A DNA stretch of 64,000 nt from Nostocales cyanobacterium LEGE 11386 (GCA_015207155.1 JADEXK010000015.1:1-64000), one strand, 5' to 3'. Counted from the first letter of the stretch, positions 1 to 10,426 are shown. The notes: a model not told the origin generated them from the letters alone. Translations and numbers: made by a program.

Positions 1-611
<611 letters not shown>

Positions 612-918
612 TCAAGCGACCTGAGCAGTAATGTCAAACTGAATATAAAGATTATAAGCGCTCTCCCTTGGGGAGGGTGCTTTTTAGTATCAAACAACAA
701 GCGCTTAAGCACTTCTTCAAACTACGGTAGGAGTGCAGCTCTTGATTGGCAACATACATTGGGACTTGATGGCAAAGTCCTGTAATACCAATTCAAAATA
801 GAGCCTATGGCACGCTACGTGGTAAGCGCAGCTATACTCGCAAGGACTTGACAAAATTAAGAAAGCCAGATTTCACAAGGGTTTCTAAGTTTGGTAGGCA
901 TTTAAGTGGAGAAAAAAT
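612..918. other. Spacer between psbA and the DUF5872 gene
   Basis: Besides the psbA terminator, the spacer holds a short fragment near 800-842 (CCTATGGCACGCTACG and following) that looks like a small dispersed cyanobacterial repeat. A similar piece lies near 10020-10050. No gene is seen. GGAGA at 908-912 is the ribosome binding site of the next gene. Confidence 0.5.
658..685 (+). terminator. Intrinsic terminator of psbA
   Basis: An imperfect GC-rich stem (GCGCTCTCCC pairing with GGGAGGGTGC around a TTG loop) is followed directly by five T. It lies 47 bases after the psbA stop. Confidence 0.8.
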
Positions 919-1476
919 ATGGCTAAGGACAATTACGAAGAGAAATACACCAATCCTGACTTGCGTAGCCAACTCAAGGAAGAAATCAAAAAATCCGATA
1001 AAGGTGGCAATCCTGGTCAGTGGTCAGCGCGAAAGAGCCAGCTTTTGGTACGGGAATATGAGAAACATGGTGGTGGCTATAAGCAAGCGGAAAAAGATGA
1101 AGCGGCGAAATCACTCGAAGAATGGTCTGAACAAGATTGGCAGACTGAAGAAGATGAACATCGCGCCCGTGAAGGCGAAGTTACTAAACGCTACCTACCG
1201 AAGGCGGTTTGGGACAAACTGAGCGATGAGGAGAAACAAGAAGCCGAGCAAACAAAGGAAGAAGCTTCGAGGGAAGGTAAACAGCACGTTGAGTGGACTC
1301 CTGCTATCAAGCAGGCTATGGATGAAATTGAGGAAGCATCAGCGCAGGATGATGGTTCTGACCATGAACCGACAAAGCGGGAGTTGTATGAGCAAGCAAA
1401 AGCACTGAATATCGCAGGTCGTAGCAAGATGAACAAAGACGAACTCAATAAAGCAATTCGTGATGCTCAAAGCTGA
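919..1476 (+). CDS. DUF5872 / Rho_N-like domain protein
   Basis: A soluble, very charged 185-residue protein. The first ~55 residues (KYTNPDLR to REYEKHGGGY) resemble the DUF5872 domain. The middle is a Glu/Lys-rich, probably helical linker. The last ~35 residues (TKRELYEQAKALNIAGRSKM, then a helix) match the Rho-termination-factor N-terminal/SAP-like fold, a small nucleic-acid-binding helix bundle. I infer a DNA- or RNA-associated role, perhaps stress related; the sequence does not prove it. Start chosen because GGAGA lies 6 bases upstream of the ATG. It stands alone downstream of psbA, separated by a terminator, so it should have its own promoter. Confidence 0.85.
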   Translation: MAKDNYEEKYTNPDLRSQLKEEIKKSDKGGNPGQWSARKSQLLVREYEKHGGGYKQAEKDEAAKSLEEWSEQDWQTEEDEHRAREGEVTKRYLPKAVWDKLSDEEKQEAEQTKEEASREGKQHVEWTPAIKQAMDEIEEASAQDDGSDHEPTKRELYEQAKALNIAGRSKMNKDELNKAIRDAQS

Positions 1477-1548
1477 GACGATCGCTCTCCATAATCCTAA
1501 TTCATCAAATCTGAAACAGAATTTCAGATTGTTGATTTCATTTTCCTA

Positions 1549-2292
1549 TTACTGCGAGCGATAGGCGATGCGGAGACTTTGGAATAAAATCACCAGAGAT
1601 GCGATCGCCATCAATCCACCCCAAAACCAGTAAGGTAAAAGTAAATACTTTTGCATTTGCCCTGTATCGGAAATTCCTAGAGGGCCAGCATTGTAGCTAA
1701 ATAAATAATTTAATTGGTGGTACGAACTCACACAAGCTTGTACACCCAGAAATTGAATAGCAAATCCCTGCATCCAACGAGGAGCTTTTAGGGAGATACC
1801 CAAGATAATTAAACCTAGTAAAGGGATTGCTACCAATCCAAACCAAGAACGTACCCAAATTAATGTTGACAGTAACAAAAAACCCCCTAATATCTTTAAA
1901 CTCAGGGAGGCTGCTGTAAAACTGCGGGAAGCCAAAATTAAAGCCGCACCGGCAAGAGGCGGCCCCATAGGCCCTGCGGCTGCAACTAAAGCCGGGCCAA
2001 TTGGCCATAAAGACCGCGAGATGCCATAAGTTGCCACACCGGAACCATTACTAAAAATCTGTAATTGATGAAACCTTCCCCCCAATAGCAAGGCCATCAA
2101 GCCGTGACCCATTTCATGAAACCACGTTGCCAGGATACTAAAAGGGTATAAAATATAGTCGCCTCCTGGTACTTGCCATAGCAAAATAGTCGCGATCGCT
2201 GCTGCTATCAGCCAAGTTAGCCCCATGCGTTCGAGTGCTGGCGGAGCTTCTCTACTGAGCAAAGACTCAAAATCTTTTCCTGGTTCCCTCAT
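1549..2292 (-). CDS. M50-like membrane metalloprotease family protein
   Basis: A 247-residue integral membrane protein with about six hydrophobic segments. HEMGH at residues 59-63 sits inside or next to the second segment, as in site-2-protease (M50/M50B-like) enzymes where the two His bind zinc and the Glu is catalytic. A glycine/alanine/proline-rich loop follows (WPIGPALVAAAGPMGPPLAG). The usual second zinc ligand motif (NxxPxxxLDG) is not evident, which fits the M50B-like branch. No PDZ domain is present, so the substrate is unknown. It appears to be a single-gene unit. Confidence 0.75.
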   Translation of the reverse strand: MREPGKDFESLLSREAPPALERMGLTWLIAAAIATILLWQVPGGDYILYPFSILATWFHEMGHGLMALLLGGRFHQLQIFSNGSGVATYGISRSLWPIGPALVAAAGPMGPPLAGAALILASRSFTAASLSLKILGGFLLLSTLIWVRSWFGLVAIPLLGLIILGISLKAPRWMQGFAIQFLGVQACVSSYHQLNYLFSYNAGPLGISDTGQMQKYLLLPYWFWGGLMAIASLVILFQSLRIAYRSQ

Positions 2293-2690
2293 AGGTTACT
2301 TTCCTAAACGAAATTACCCCCATTAGGGGAATGTACTTTCATCTATCCTAGTGTACTTATATCGCAGGGGACAGGGAACAGGATATAGGATACAGGCTTG
2401 AAAGTCCCTTGGTGTCCATGTTTTATCATTAGTTTATGTCCTCAGTTACTTGGTAAATGCTATACCAGTACCCGTTATTCACTGCGTACACTAGGACAAA
2501 TGAAAAAGAGGCTAAGGACTAAAGAATTAACCACTCCCCTGCGACTTCGCTCAGGGCCAGCGCACTCAGGAAGGAGGCACTTAAAAAAGCTACAAAGAGC
2601 GATATGGTTATCCGTCGCCAGTCTGATGTGGATAATTTGTTCATCCTCCAAGATGGATGATAGAGGCTACTGGAGGATGGAAATAATCAG
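2293..2690. other. Spacer with repeat-like DNA, no supported gene
   Basis: About 400 bases between two minus-strand genes. Around 2535-2582 there is a repeat-like stretch (CCCCTGCGACTTCGCTCAGG). An open frame across 2398-2694 is rich in Arg, Ser and Trp without domain character, and I do not accept it as a gene. Confidence 0.5.
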
Positions 2691-3521
2691 TTAAGCAAGT
2701 TGAAACAGAAACGTTACTAAGTCTCCCTTACCTAAACTGATGCGATCGCCTGGTCTTAGGCGGTGTCGGTTCCCTGGTAGTAAGGGCAAATTATTAATGT
2801 AGGTGCCATTAGAACTGCCCACATCTTCTATGTAGTGAGCATCTCCCTCGATGCGAATATCTGCATGTATCCGTGAGACAATTTCCGAATTGGAAAATCC
2901 TGAAACATCTACATCCGGGGGAATTCGGTCATTGGGTTTGCCGATGTGAATCACAGACAAAGTTTGCGGCAATTCAATTTCGCGATCGCTTTGGACGTGA
3001 AATAACCGCGCTGTTACTTGCTGCAATTGCGTCCTAGAAGCAGCGACGGGGGTTTGTACAGGTTGTGGCGGCGCTGGTGTTGCTTCAGGTGGTGGAGTCG
3101 AAACTTCTTGCTCAGAAACTGGAGCTTGAGCTGCAACAGTCGGCGGCTGTGATGGAGGGCTACTTTCTGAGACAGCCGCTTCTGCTGGAGGTGCTGCCAT
3201 TGCTGTTGGAGGTAAAGGTGAAGCAGCAGGCGGATTGATTCCCAAAGGATCTGGTTGTAACAGTTCTAAAAGCGGGTCAGGTTCTACTAACGGTGGCACT
3301 TCTACCGGGATGTCAGGAGCAACAGTGGCTACTGACGTGACAGCAGCAGGGGCAGCATTTGAGTGCAGGTTATAACCACATTGACCGCAGAAAGCAGCAT
3401 CTGCTTGCACAGTTGCGCCACAGTTAGGGCAATTACTAGTTGTGGGTAACGGCGTATAACAAGCTTCGCACTGGACAGCGCCGTCTGGATTGGGGTGATT
3501 GCAATTAGGACAGACGATCAT
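2691..3521 (-). CDS. Zinc-ribbon and FHA domain protein
   Basis: Two treble-clef/zinc-ribbon motifs open the protein: Cys4, 7, 18, 21 and Cys31, 34, 45, 48. A long Pro/Ala/Val-rich, probably disordered linker follows (~55-180). A C-terminal FHA domain (~190-275) carries the phosphothreonine-binding features SRIHAD and SSNGTYIN. FHA domains read Ser/Thr-kinase signals, so the protein probably acts as an adaptor in phospho-signalling. I start at the ATG at 3521, directly before MIVCPNCN, where an AAAGG element lies upstream. An in-frame start 15 codons earlier (3566) is possible but adds no conserved sequence. Confidence 0.88.
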   Translation of the reverse strand: MIVCPNCNHPNPDGAVQCEACYTPLPTTSNCPNCGATVQADAAFCGQCGYNLHSNAAPAAVTSVATVAPDIPVEVPPLVEPDPLLELLQPDPLGINPPAASPLPPTAMAAPPAEAAVSESSPPSQPPTVAAQAPVSEQEVSTPPPEATPAPPQPVQTPVAASRTQLQQVTARLFHVQSDREIELPQTLSVIHIGKPNDRIPPDVDVSGFSNSEIVSRIHADIRIEGDAHYIEDVGSSNGTYINNLPLLPGNRHRLRPGDRISLGKGDLVTFLFQLA

Positions 3522-3620
3522 CAATTTAAGCCTTTGTTCAAGATCATCGTAGAATAATATTGGCAAGCAGAGAGAACTATGTAAATGCTGATGCTTTCAC
3601 AATTATTCCTGATAGAAAAG

Positions 3621-4343
3621 TTAAGCTGGGAGTTCCGAACCTGCTGCTGCATCCATTAACCACCAAAGTTCACCTTGGGGTTGAATTAAGCGGGATGGAT
3701 AAGTGAAGTCATCTGCTACAGGCGCAAAAACTTGAGCTAAAGCTGGCCGTTTATTAGCACCAGCAACCACAAAAATCACACTGCGAGCAGCATTGATAAA
3801 CGGATATGTGAAGGTTATGCGGGGGTTTCCGTCTTTGTTACCCACAGTAATCAGCCGATCATGCACCCTTAAAGCTGCGGTATGGGGAAACAAAGACGCG
3901 GTATGTGCATCATCACCCATTCCTAGCAATACTACATCCAAAGCGGGAAACTCGGCAGAGGCAGAATTAAAAAATTCTCGCAGATGCTGTTCATATTTTG
4001 CAGATGACACTGCTGGATCTGCCTCTAAAGTCGGGACAGTGTGAATATTAGTTGCGGGGAGGTCAACGCGATCTAACCATGCACGCCGCGCCATGAGTTC
4101 ATTGCTATCGGGATGATCGGGTGGTACATAACGTTCATCTCCCCAGAACACATGAATTTTATCCCAAGGCAGATTTTGATTAGCAATCGCCTCATACAAC
4201 GGCTTAGGTGTACTACCACCAGATAAGGCGATGGTAAATCGCCCCCTCTGCTCAATGGCGGGTTCGACTTTGGACAGAATCAAATCCAGCGATCGCGCAA
4301 CTAGCGCAGACAGATCCGGGAGAACTTCAACCGTTTTCTTCAT
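3621..4343 (-). CDS. pgl: 6-phosphogluconolactonase
   Basis: Hydrolyses 6-phosphogluconolactone to 6-phosphogluconate, the second step of the oxidative pentose phosphate pathway, which cyanobacteria use for reductant in the dark and in heterocysts. At 240 residues it is normal for the NagB/DevB-type family. The phosphate-binding loop IALSGGSTPKPLYEAI (~38-53), the conserved FWGDERYVPPDHPDSN (~66-81) and LLGMGDDAHTASLFP (~140-154) are all present. It is not next to zwf or gnd here; rph lies 142 bases upstream on the same strand. Confidence 0.95.
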   Translation of the reverse strand: MKKTVEVLPDLSALVARSLDLILSKVEPAIEQRGRFTIALSGGSTPKPLYEAIANQNLPWDKIHVFWGDERYVPPDHPDSNELMARRAWLDRVDLPATNIHTVPTLEADPAVSSAKYEQHLREFFNSASAEFPALDVVLLGMGDDAHTASLFPHTAALRVHDRLITVGNKDGNPRITFTYPFINAARSVIFVVAGANKRPALAQVFAPVADDFTYPSRLIQPQGELWWLMDAAAGSELPA

Positions 4344-4485
4344 GGTTTCATCATTACATTGCCGTCTTCCAGCAATACCATACCGAACTTATGACAATCT
4401 GCCTTTTTAACTTTTGAAACTTTTAACATGATGCATTAATTTGGGCATTGGGCATTCCCCTTGTCCCCACTCCCCACTCTCCCAC

Positions 4486-5217
4486 CTACAGCACATCCCA
4501 GGCTGCGATCGCTTCTCGTTGAGCGATTAATAACTGCTGAATTCCTTTTTCGGCAAAATCTAGCAGTTGATTCAACTGGGTACGGCTATAAGTGCCTTCC
4601 TCTGCGGTTCCCTGAATTTCAATAATGCCCAGGTGTTGATTCATCACCACGTTGAAATCTACTGTTGCGGCTACATCCTCAATGTAGTTTAAATCTAAAT
4701 ATGGCTCGCCTTGCAATAAACCCACAGATATTGCTGCTACTTGCCCGCATAGAGGCGATCGCTCTAATACTCCCTGCTGCAACAATTGAGAAACTGCATG
4801 AGCTAAGGCTACAAACCCACCTGTAATTGCCGTGGTTCTGGTGCCTGCATCAGCTTGCAATACATCAGCATCTACGGTCAGTGTCCGTTCTCCCAATGCC
4901 TCAAAATCAATTGCTGCCCGTAAACTGCGTCCAATTAAACGTTGAATTTCTTGAGTCCGTCCAGACAATTTCAACAATTCCCGTTCTTGTCGTTGTTCTG
5001 TAGCTGAGGGTAACATTCGATACTCAGATGTTAACCAACCTTTGCCAGTTCCTACTAAAAATTTGGGCACTCCTTCAGTAATGCTGACAGTACAAAGTAC
5101 CTGAGTGTCTCCACATTTTGTGAGGACGGAACCGGGGGCAAAACGGGTAAAACCGGTATGAAAGCTGATCGGACGGAGTTGGTAGGGTTGCCGACCATCG
5201 GGACGCTGCCAAACCAT
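4486..5217 (-). CDS. rph: Ribonuclease PH
   Basis: A phosphorolytic 3'-5' exoribonuclease that trims the 3' ends of tRNA precursors, working as a hexamer in the cytoplasm. The 243 residues cover the whole family length. It begins with the typical [15 protein letters not shown] and contains [16 protein letters not shown], the [15 protein letters not shown] helix, and [19 protein letters not shown] with the phosphate-binding Arg. The [20 protein letters not shown] end is also typical. It lies upstream of pgl on the same strand, but a 142-base gap makes a shared transcript uncertain. Confidence 0.96.
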   Translation of the reverse strand: MVWQRPDGRQPYQLRPISFHTGFTRFAPGSVLTKCGDTQVLCTVSITEGVPKFLVGTGKGWLTSEYRMLPSATEQRQERELLKLSGRTQEIQRLIGRSLRAAIDFEALGERTLTVDADVLQADAGTRTTAITGGFVALAHAVSQLLQQGVLERSPLCGQVAAISVGLLQGEPYLDLNYIEDVAATVDFNVVMNQHLGIIEIQGTAEEGTYSRTQLNQLLDFAEKGIQQLLIAQREAIAAWDVL

Positions 5218-5546
5218 GAGAGTTGCCTCAGAATTTTTATACAGAAGAATACTGCCTTAAGGTTACCAGATACAGCCTTTGATGATAAAAGCACATTCAA
5301 GAAGAGGCAGGGAGGAAAGAACTTAAATATTAGTAATCTCCCTTAAGAGATTGAGGATTGCTTTGTGGGAAATCTCATATGAGATCGCCAACAATTTTAT
5401 TTATGGCAATTTGAAATAATCGATATATGAATAGGCGATCGCACGCAACGCAGTGCCGGAGGTAATCGCTAAAGAATGTTGACAGTATTATAGATCATCA
5501 TGCAATTAGGTCACAATAATAATATGCAATCATAGAGGGTAATACT
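5218..5546. other. Divergent promoter spacer
   Basis: A 329-base spacer between rph (leftward) and the small gene at 5547 (rightward). It contains a GCGATCGC site near 5436 next to a short repeat-like piece (ACGCAACGCAGTGCCGGAGG). I see no gene and no clear operator. Confidence 0.5.
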
Positions 5547-5858
5547 ATGTTTCGTCTCAATCAAATCATTCGGAACTTGTTCCTTCGGCTTGAAGGCTTT
5601 TTATCTGTTGTTTTCAAAAGTTTATTTAGTCTTGTAGGCAATTTTTTGGGCTTTTTTGCCAAGGTATTCGGATTCAACAAACCTGGTTATTTCTTGGAAT
5701 CTGATGAAGCACAGGGTATCAATCGCAATTCAGCACAAGAGCCAATAGAAACCAAGCCGGACAAGACTCCTGAAGTTACCTCCCCTACCCGTCGTCGTCC
5801 TCATGTCAAAATGGATGACTACTACCTCAACATGGCTCGTGATGTGAAAAAGAAATAA
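5547..5858 (+). CDS. Small conserved cyanobacterial protein, function unknown
   Basis: A 103-residue protein with a hydrophobic, Phe/Leu-rich N-terminal half (residues ~8-45, FLSVVFKSLFSLVGNFLGFF) that could lie on or in a membrane. A polar, Pro-rich linker follows, then a basic C-terminal block (TRRRPHVKMDDYYLNMARDV). The sharply divided composition and the conserved-looking C-terminal motif suggest a real gene. AGAGGG lies about 8 bases upstream of the ATG. I do not recognise a functional family. Confidence 0.7.
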   Translation: MFRLNQIIRNLFLRLEGFLSVVFKSLFSLVGNFLGFFAKVFGFNKPGYFLESDEAQGINRNSAQEPIETKPDKTPEVTSPTRRRPHVKMDDYYLNMARDVKKK

Positions 5859-5903
5859 CATACAGTCATCAAACTGTAATGTTAGGGAATTAATAAAGTT
5901 CTG

Positions 5904-6485
5904 TTAAGGGATTGAGAGCAAAGTCAAAATGTTTTGCTGTACCATCTCTGGTAACTGATCTCCATTGATAGTTAGCAAACAGCGACGACGGTCATAATAT
6001 TCGAGAATGGGAATTGTGCGATCGTAAAATATTTCTACCCGACGCTGGACAATTTCGGGTTGGTCATCTGGGAGAGAACGCCCCAGAGAGCGACTAACCA
6101 TTACAGCTTCTGGTACTTGTAAATAAATAGCCCAGTCTAACTTTTGCCCTAAATCATCCAACAAAAAATCCAATTCCTCGGCTTGAAAGGCAGTCCGGGG
6201 ATAACCTTCTAATACCCAACCGCAATTGACATCAGACTTTTTGAACCGCAAGCGGATCAATTCAATCATCATTTCGTCTGGGACTAGCTCCCCCTTGGCC
6301 ACATATGGCTGTGCATGGCGACCTAGATCACTCACATTAGTGTAAACGCCGGGGAGCTGGTCTCCAGATATTGCTTCCCGTAACATTTCACCTGTGGAAA
6401 TTTGAGGTATATCAAAATATCTACAAAGCTTTTGTGCTTGAGTGCTTTTCCCCGATCCTGAACCTCCTAGAATCACTAATCTCAC
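5904..6485 (-). CDS. Adenylate kinase family nucleoside monophosphate kinase
   Basis: A P-loop kinase of the adenylate/UMP-CMP kinase family, moving phosphate between ATP and a nucleoside monophosphate. The Walker A loop GGSGSGKST is at residues 8-16, followed by the AMP-site motif ISTGEMLRE and the GYPRTAFQAEEL motif. The LID region is short (LGRSLPDDQPEIVQRRV) and lacks the four-Cys zinc site. At 193 residues it is slightly short. The central part differs from the canonical adk found in ribosomal protein operons, so this is probably a second, diverged copy. Substrate preference cannot be read from sequence. Confidence 0.85.
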   Translation of the reverse strand: MRLVILGGSGSGKSTQAQKLCRYFDIPQISTGEMLREAISGDQLPGVYTNVSDLGRHAQPYVAKGELVPDEMMIELIRLRFKKSDVNCGWVLEGYPRTAFQAEELDFLLDDLGQKLDWAIYLQVPEAVMVSRSLGRSLPDDQPEIVQRRVEIFYDRTIPILEYYDRRRCLLTINGDQLPEMVQQNILTLLSIP

Positions 6486-6836
6486 TATAAATGACTCCTT
6501 TTTAAGTAAAATTTATGACAGTTCAAGTCTGTTTTGCCCAAATCAAGATCATATTTAACGCTTAAATATTCCCACTTGTCGTTCCCAGCTTTCTCAACTA
6601 TTTTGAATTGTCAATTATGTATTTGCATTTTTATGACTAGTTTCATCCAAAAAACCAAAATGTCAATATCTATAACTCTTGACTTCAAGACAAACCTAGT
6701 GTTTGACTAAGAATGCAGATTGCCAGTTATACTACAACTTGCCAAAAACAGCACTAACCATACAATTAAATTTGGAACTACTAGAACTACTATCTGCAAA
6801 ATTCTTTAATTCTTGACTATTTTTTTAACTACCCCT
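6486..6836. other. AT-rich spacer, no gene seen
   Basis: A 351-base AT-rich divergent spacer between the adenylate kinase gene and the P-loop protein gene. It presumably holds both promoters. I see no repeat, hairpin or convincing short gene. Confidence 0.5.
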
Positions 6837-7373
6837 ATGGTTGCTCAGTTAGAAACCCCAAGCATCAATTCGACTCTCAGCTCACCGTACCCAGTTGCAG
6901 GACTAGTACAAGTTTTCACTAGTTCTCACCGTAACTTTTTTACCAGCGTTATGGCTCAGTCTCTGAGAATTGCTGGTCAAGGGACACCAGTATTAGTAGT
7001 ACAATTCCTCAAAGGTGGCATTCGTCAAGGACAAGAGCGACCTATTCAGTTAGGGCAAAATTTAGATTGGATTCGCTGTGATTTACCTCGTTGCATCGAT
7101 ACACCGCATCTAGACGACGCAGAAAACCAAGCTCTACAAAAGCTGTGGCAGTATACACAACAGGTAGTATGTGAGGGTAAGTATTCTCTCGTGGTTTTAG
7201 ATGAGTTAAGTTTAGCGATTAACTTTGGCTTAATTCCTGAAACAGAAGTTTTGGGGTTTCTGGCAGCACGCCCTCCCCATGTCGATATCATTCTCACAGG
7301 GCCAGAAATGCCGCAATCACTCTTGGATGTAGCAGACCAAATTACAGAAATCCGTCGCAGTCATCGACCGTAA
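6837..7373 (+). CDS. CobA/BtuR-like P-loop protein with degenerate Walker A
   Basis: About 178 residues resembling the ATP:corrinoid adenosyltransferase (CobA/BtuR) fold. Recognisable family signatures are VLVVQFLKGG, a Walker-B-like YSLVVLDELSLAINFGLI, and VDIILTGPEMPQSLLDVADQITEIR near the C-terminus. The N-terminal nucleotide loop is unusual: where BtuR has GNGKGKTT this protein has FTSSHRNFFTSV, so catalytic adenosylation is doubtful. I use the ATG at 6837; an in-frame TTG at 6813 has no better ribosome site. It may be a divergent cyanobacterial branch with a regulatory or structural role. Confidence 0.75.
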   Translation: MVAQLETPSINSTLSSPYPVAGLVQVFTSSHRNFFTSVMAQSLRIAGQGTPVLVVQFLKGGIRQGQERPIQLGQNLDWIRCDLPRCIDTPHLDDAENQALQKLWQYTQQVVCEGKYSLVVLDELSLAINFGLIPETEVLGFLAARPPHVDIILTGPEMPQSLLDVADQITEIRRSHRP

Positions 7374-7439
7374 AGAATACACTACTTCACGATATGCTCA
7401 GTAGTTGGGCAATATCTGGATTACTAAAAAAGCTCAACA

Positions 7440-7454
7440 GGTGATAATATCACC
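7440..7454. promoter_or_regulatory. Perfect 7-bp palindrome upstream of dcd
   Basis: GGTGATA-A-TATCACC, a perfect inverted repeat with a one-base centre, lies 27 bases before the dcd start codon. It could be an operator or a short hairpin; no matching regulator is visible nearby. Confidence 0.35.
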
Positions 7455-7481
7455 CTTCGAGCCAAATTTTAGAGGTTAAAC

Positions 7482-8063
7482 ATGTTGAAAAACGATAAAT
7501 GGATCATCGAACAAGCCAAACTAGGGATGATTGCTCCATTTGAAAGTTCTTTAGTGCGCCAAATTGAAGATAGGCGAGTTATTAGTTACGGATTATCTAG
7601 CTATGGCTATGATTTAAGGCTAGCTCCTACAGATTTTCGGGTTTTTAGACATATTCCAGGTACTATTGTTAATCCTAAGCGGTTTAACCCTGACAACCTA
7701 GAATCTATTGCATTACAAACCGATGCAGATGGATCATTTTTCATCATTCCCGCAAATTCATACGCTTTGGGTGTTTCGCTGGAGCGATTGCGGATTCCTG
7801 CTAATATCACAGTCATTTGTATTGGCAAATCAACAATGGCGCGTTGCGGTATTATTGCCAACATAACTCCTGCCGAGGCTTCATGGGAAGGTTACTTGAC
7901 TTTGGAGTTCAGTAATGCTTCTAGTGCAGATTGTCGAATCTATGCTAATGAGGGTGTGTTACAACTTCTATTCCTAGAAGGAGAACCATGCCAAACAACT
8001 TATGCCGATCGCTTCGGAAAATATCAAAACCAACCTCAAACTGTAACCATTGCTAAAGTTTAA
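7482..8063 (+). CDS. dcd: dCTP deaminase
   Basis: Deaminates dCTP to dUTP, feeding dTMP synthesis. The 193-residue protein matches family length. It contains the conserved SSYGYDLRLAP segment, the substrate motif GKSTMARCGI, and the catalytic glutamate region PAEASWEGYLTLEFSN. The C-terminal YADRFGKYQNQPQ closes over the nucleotide in related enzymes. AGAGG lies 9 bases before the ATG. It is convergent with the catalase gene, with a weak stem (GCCCCTG/CAGAGGC, about 8071-8094) between them. Confidence 0.96.
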   Translation: MLKNDKWIIEQAKLGMIAPFESSLVRQIEDRRVISYGLSSYGYDLRLAPTDFRVFRHIPGTIVNPKRFNPDNLESIALQTDADGSFFIIPANSYALGVSLERLRIPANITVICIGKSTMARCGIIANITPAEASWEGYLTLEFSNASSADCRIYANEGVLQLLFLEGEPCQTTYADRFGKYQNQPQTVTIAKV

Positions 8064-8126
8064 CCAGAAAGCCCCTGATGCATCACCAGAGGCGTTCGGA
8101 TAGCTCAATTGTGTTTTTGCCAATTG

Positions 8127-9617
8127 TTATGCCTGGACGGGTTGAGCAGATGTTGGCATCATGGATGGATCGATCGCAATGCCCAAACCTTCTGCCACAC
8201 GACGGCCGTAATTCACATCTGCCCGAAAGAAATGGCAGAGTTGGCGCATTTGCAGGTCATGTCGTGCTTGACTTAAACTGCCGACAATGTTTTGGATCAA
8301 ACGTTCTTGTTGATCTGGTGTCATTAATCGATAAAGATCCCCTGCTTGGGTATAATCGTCATTGCCGACACGGTGGTCATAGCGATCGCCTTTAACATGG
8401 CCTAAATCCAAAGCAGGTTCTGCATAAGCACAATTTTGTTTTGGCATATCTTCATAGCTGTTGGGTTCATAGTTGGGTGTATTACCGCCATTGTCTCCCA
8501 ATGCCATAGCCCCATCGCGCTGATAATGCATCACCGGGCACTTTGGTTGATTTACAGGTAATTGCTGATAGTTGGCACCGATGCGATAGCGTTGAGCATC
8601 AGGATAGGACATGATCCGAGCTTGTAGTACTTTATCGGGAGAGAAACCAATACCAGGAACAACATTAGAAGGAGAAAACGCCGCTTGTTCAACTTCAGCA
8701 AAGTAGTTTTGCGGATTGCGATTAAGTTCCAGAATACCCACGTCAATTAAGGGATACTCGGAATGTTTCCAAACCTTCGTTAGGTCAAAAGGATTATCCT
8801 GATGATGTGCTGCTTGTTCCTCGGTCATTACTTGAATGCAGACTCGCCATTTAGGAAATTCTCCGCGCGCGATCGCGTCAAATAAGTCACGGGTTGCATG
8901 ATCTGGATCTTCGCCTTTAACTCGCACTGCTTCTTCGGCTGTGAAGTTTTCAATACCTTGAATGGTTTTGAATTGAAACTTGCACCATACTCTTTGTCCT
9001 TGAGCATTGATGAGGCTGAATGTATGGCTACCATAGCCGTTCATGTGTCGGTAGGTTTTGGGTGTACCGCGATCGGAAAACAGAATTGTCACTTGATGTA
9101 GAGCCTCTGGGCTAAGTGACCAGAAATCCCACATGGCGTTAGTATCTTTACAATTAGTTTGGGGATGGCGCTTTTGTGTGTGGACAAAATCAGGAAACTT
9201 CAGGGGATCACGGATAAAGAAGACTGGTGTATTATTACCTGCCACGTCCCAGTTACCTTCTTCTGTATAAAATTTGACTGCAAAGCCTCTAGGGTCACGC
9301 TCTGCATCGGCTGAACCTTTTTCGCCTCCCACAGTAGAGAACCGCAAAAGCACCGGAGTTTGTTTGCCAATCTCGGCAAAAACTTTGGCTTGACTATAAC
9401 GAGTAATATCGTGAGTGACTGTGAACGTGCCAAATGCAGCAGCTCCTTTTGCATGGACAACGCGTTCAGGAATCCGTTCCCGGTTAAAGTGAGCTAGCTT
9501 CTCCATCAGGTGAAAATCCTGCATTAGCACAGGGCCACGAGCACCTGCTGTTAAAGAGTTCTGGTTATCCGCAACCGGAATCCCATCAGCCGTTGTCAAT
9601 GTTTTGGGGTCTGCCAT
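8127..9617 (-). CDS. katA: Heme catalase (small-subunit type)
   Basis: Decomposes hydrogen peroxide to water and oxygen with a heme b cofactor. The distal His in [12 protein letters not shown], the distal Asn region [14 protein letters not shown] and the proximal heme-binding Tyr in [14 protein letters not shown] are all present. The length of ~496 residues fits clade 3 enzymes. I start at MADPKTLTT (9617), which has GGAG 11 bases upstream; in-frame ATGs at 9635 and 9656 are also possible. Many cyanobacteria lack a heme catalase and rely on KatG or peroxiredoxins, so this may be an acquired gene. It contains HIP1 sites, so it has been in the lineage for some time. Confidence 0.96.
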   Translation of the reverse strand: MADPKTLTTADGIPVADNQNSLTAGARGPVLMQDFHLMEKLAHFNRERIPERVVHAKGAAAFGTFTVTHDITRYSQAKVFAEIGKQTPVLLRFSTVGGEKGSADAERDPRGFAVKFYTEEGNWDVAGNNTPVFFIRDPLKFPDFVHTQKRHPQTNCKDTNAMWDFWSLSPEALHQVTILFSDRGTPKTYRHMNGYGSHTFSLINAQGQRVWCKFQFKTIQGIENFTAEEAVRVKGEDPDHATRDLFDAIARGEFPKWRVCIQVMTEEQAAHHQDNPFDLTKVWKHSEYPLIDVGILELNRNPQNYFAEVEQAAFSPSNVVPGIGFSPDKVLQARIMSYPDAQRYRIGANYQQLPVNQPKCPVMHYQRDGAMALGDNGGNTPNYEPNSYEDMPKQNCAYAEPALDLGHVKGDRYDHRVGNDDYTQAGDLYRLMTPDQQERLIQNIVGSLSQARHDLQMRQLCHFFRADVNYGRRVAEGLGIAIDPSMMPTSAQPVQA

Positions 9618-10426
9618 ATTAGATGATTTCTCCATCAGTTTACTGAGATGTTGCAATGTCTGTTTAGCAACTCATCAACAACGGACTTATTCATAGTCGT
9701 TATGAGTTTGCTTTAATAGCGTAGTCGAAATGACTTTGACATGGGAACCCTCAACATAGATATTGCAATAAATTGTAATATTTAATTCATTCCTGAAAAG
9801 GAACTAGCGTAAGCGGTACCCGTAACCTTCAATAAGTGTAAAAAAAGATACTGTGCTAGCAGATTATATCTTGCACCAGGCGACTGGAAGTCGCGGCTAC
9901 ACAGGAAAGGCCGCCTACGCGGGTTAAAAGACTTGATTTTCCGTTCCCTGCGGGAAACCGCAAAGCATCTACGTTTGTATAACCGCGTATCAGCCTTGAC
10001 GGGTATGGCTGCGCTTATCACGTAATGTACCGTAGGCATAAGCTCCGCTAACGCGATCGCTCTTTTCTAATTACTCAAATAAACTTTATTTTCTCTAGGT
10101 CACTGAATTTTTCTTTACTAAAATTGTGCTAATTTTAACTTTAAAAATGCTTATCTTAGCAGCAAAGTATCTTTAATAATAAATTTTAGTCGTGATTATA
10201 CTTAAAAATGGCTAGTTTGGTAGCTTCAAGTTTACCAAAAAAATAAAACTTTACGGTTAGTGGAGATCAATATGTTACCAGGCGAACTTTCTTAAGTAAG
10301 TAATGACGAATGTATATAAAGCAGTTAGAGTTTACAAACAAAGAGATTCGATATAGGTAAAAAGCTGAAGTTAAAAGACACCAGCTTTTCACATAGAGTT
10401 AGAGTTCAGTAATCCACTCAAAAAAG

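Noticed and set aside
848..1222. Open frame of 124 codons overlapping the DUF5872 gene
   Set aside because: Lys/Arg-rich translation typical of a shifted frame over an A-rich coding region; the other frame has a ribosome site and domains.
2398..2694. Open frame of 98 codons between M50-like and FHA genes
   Set aside because: No domain, crosses a repeat, and runs into the 3' end of the FHA gene; no ribosome site.
8078..8395. Open frame of 105 codons antisense to the catalase
   Set aside because: Shadow of a strongly conserved gene on the other strand.
10303..10356. 17-codon frame in the orphan-terminator spacer
   Set aside because: No good ribosome site and no similarity to a known short cyanobacterial peptide; mentioned only as part of the RNA candidate.
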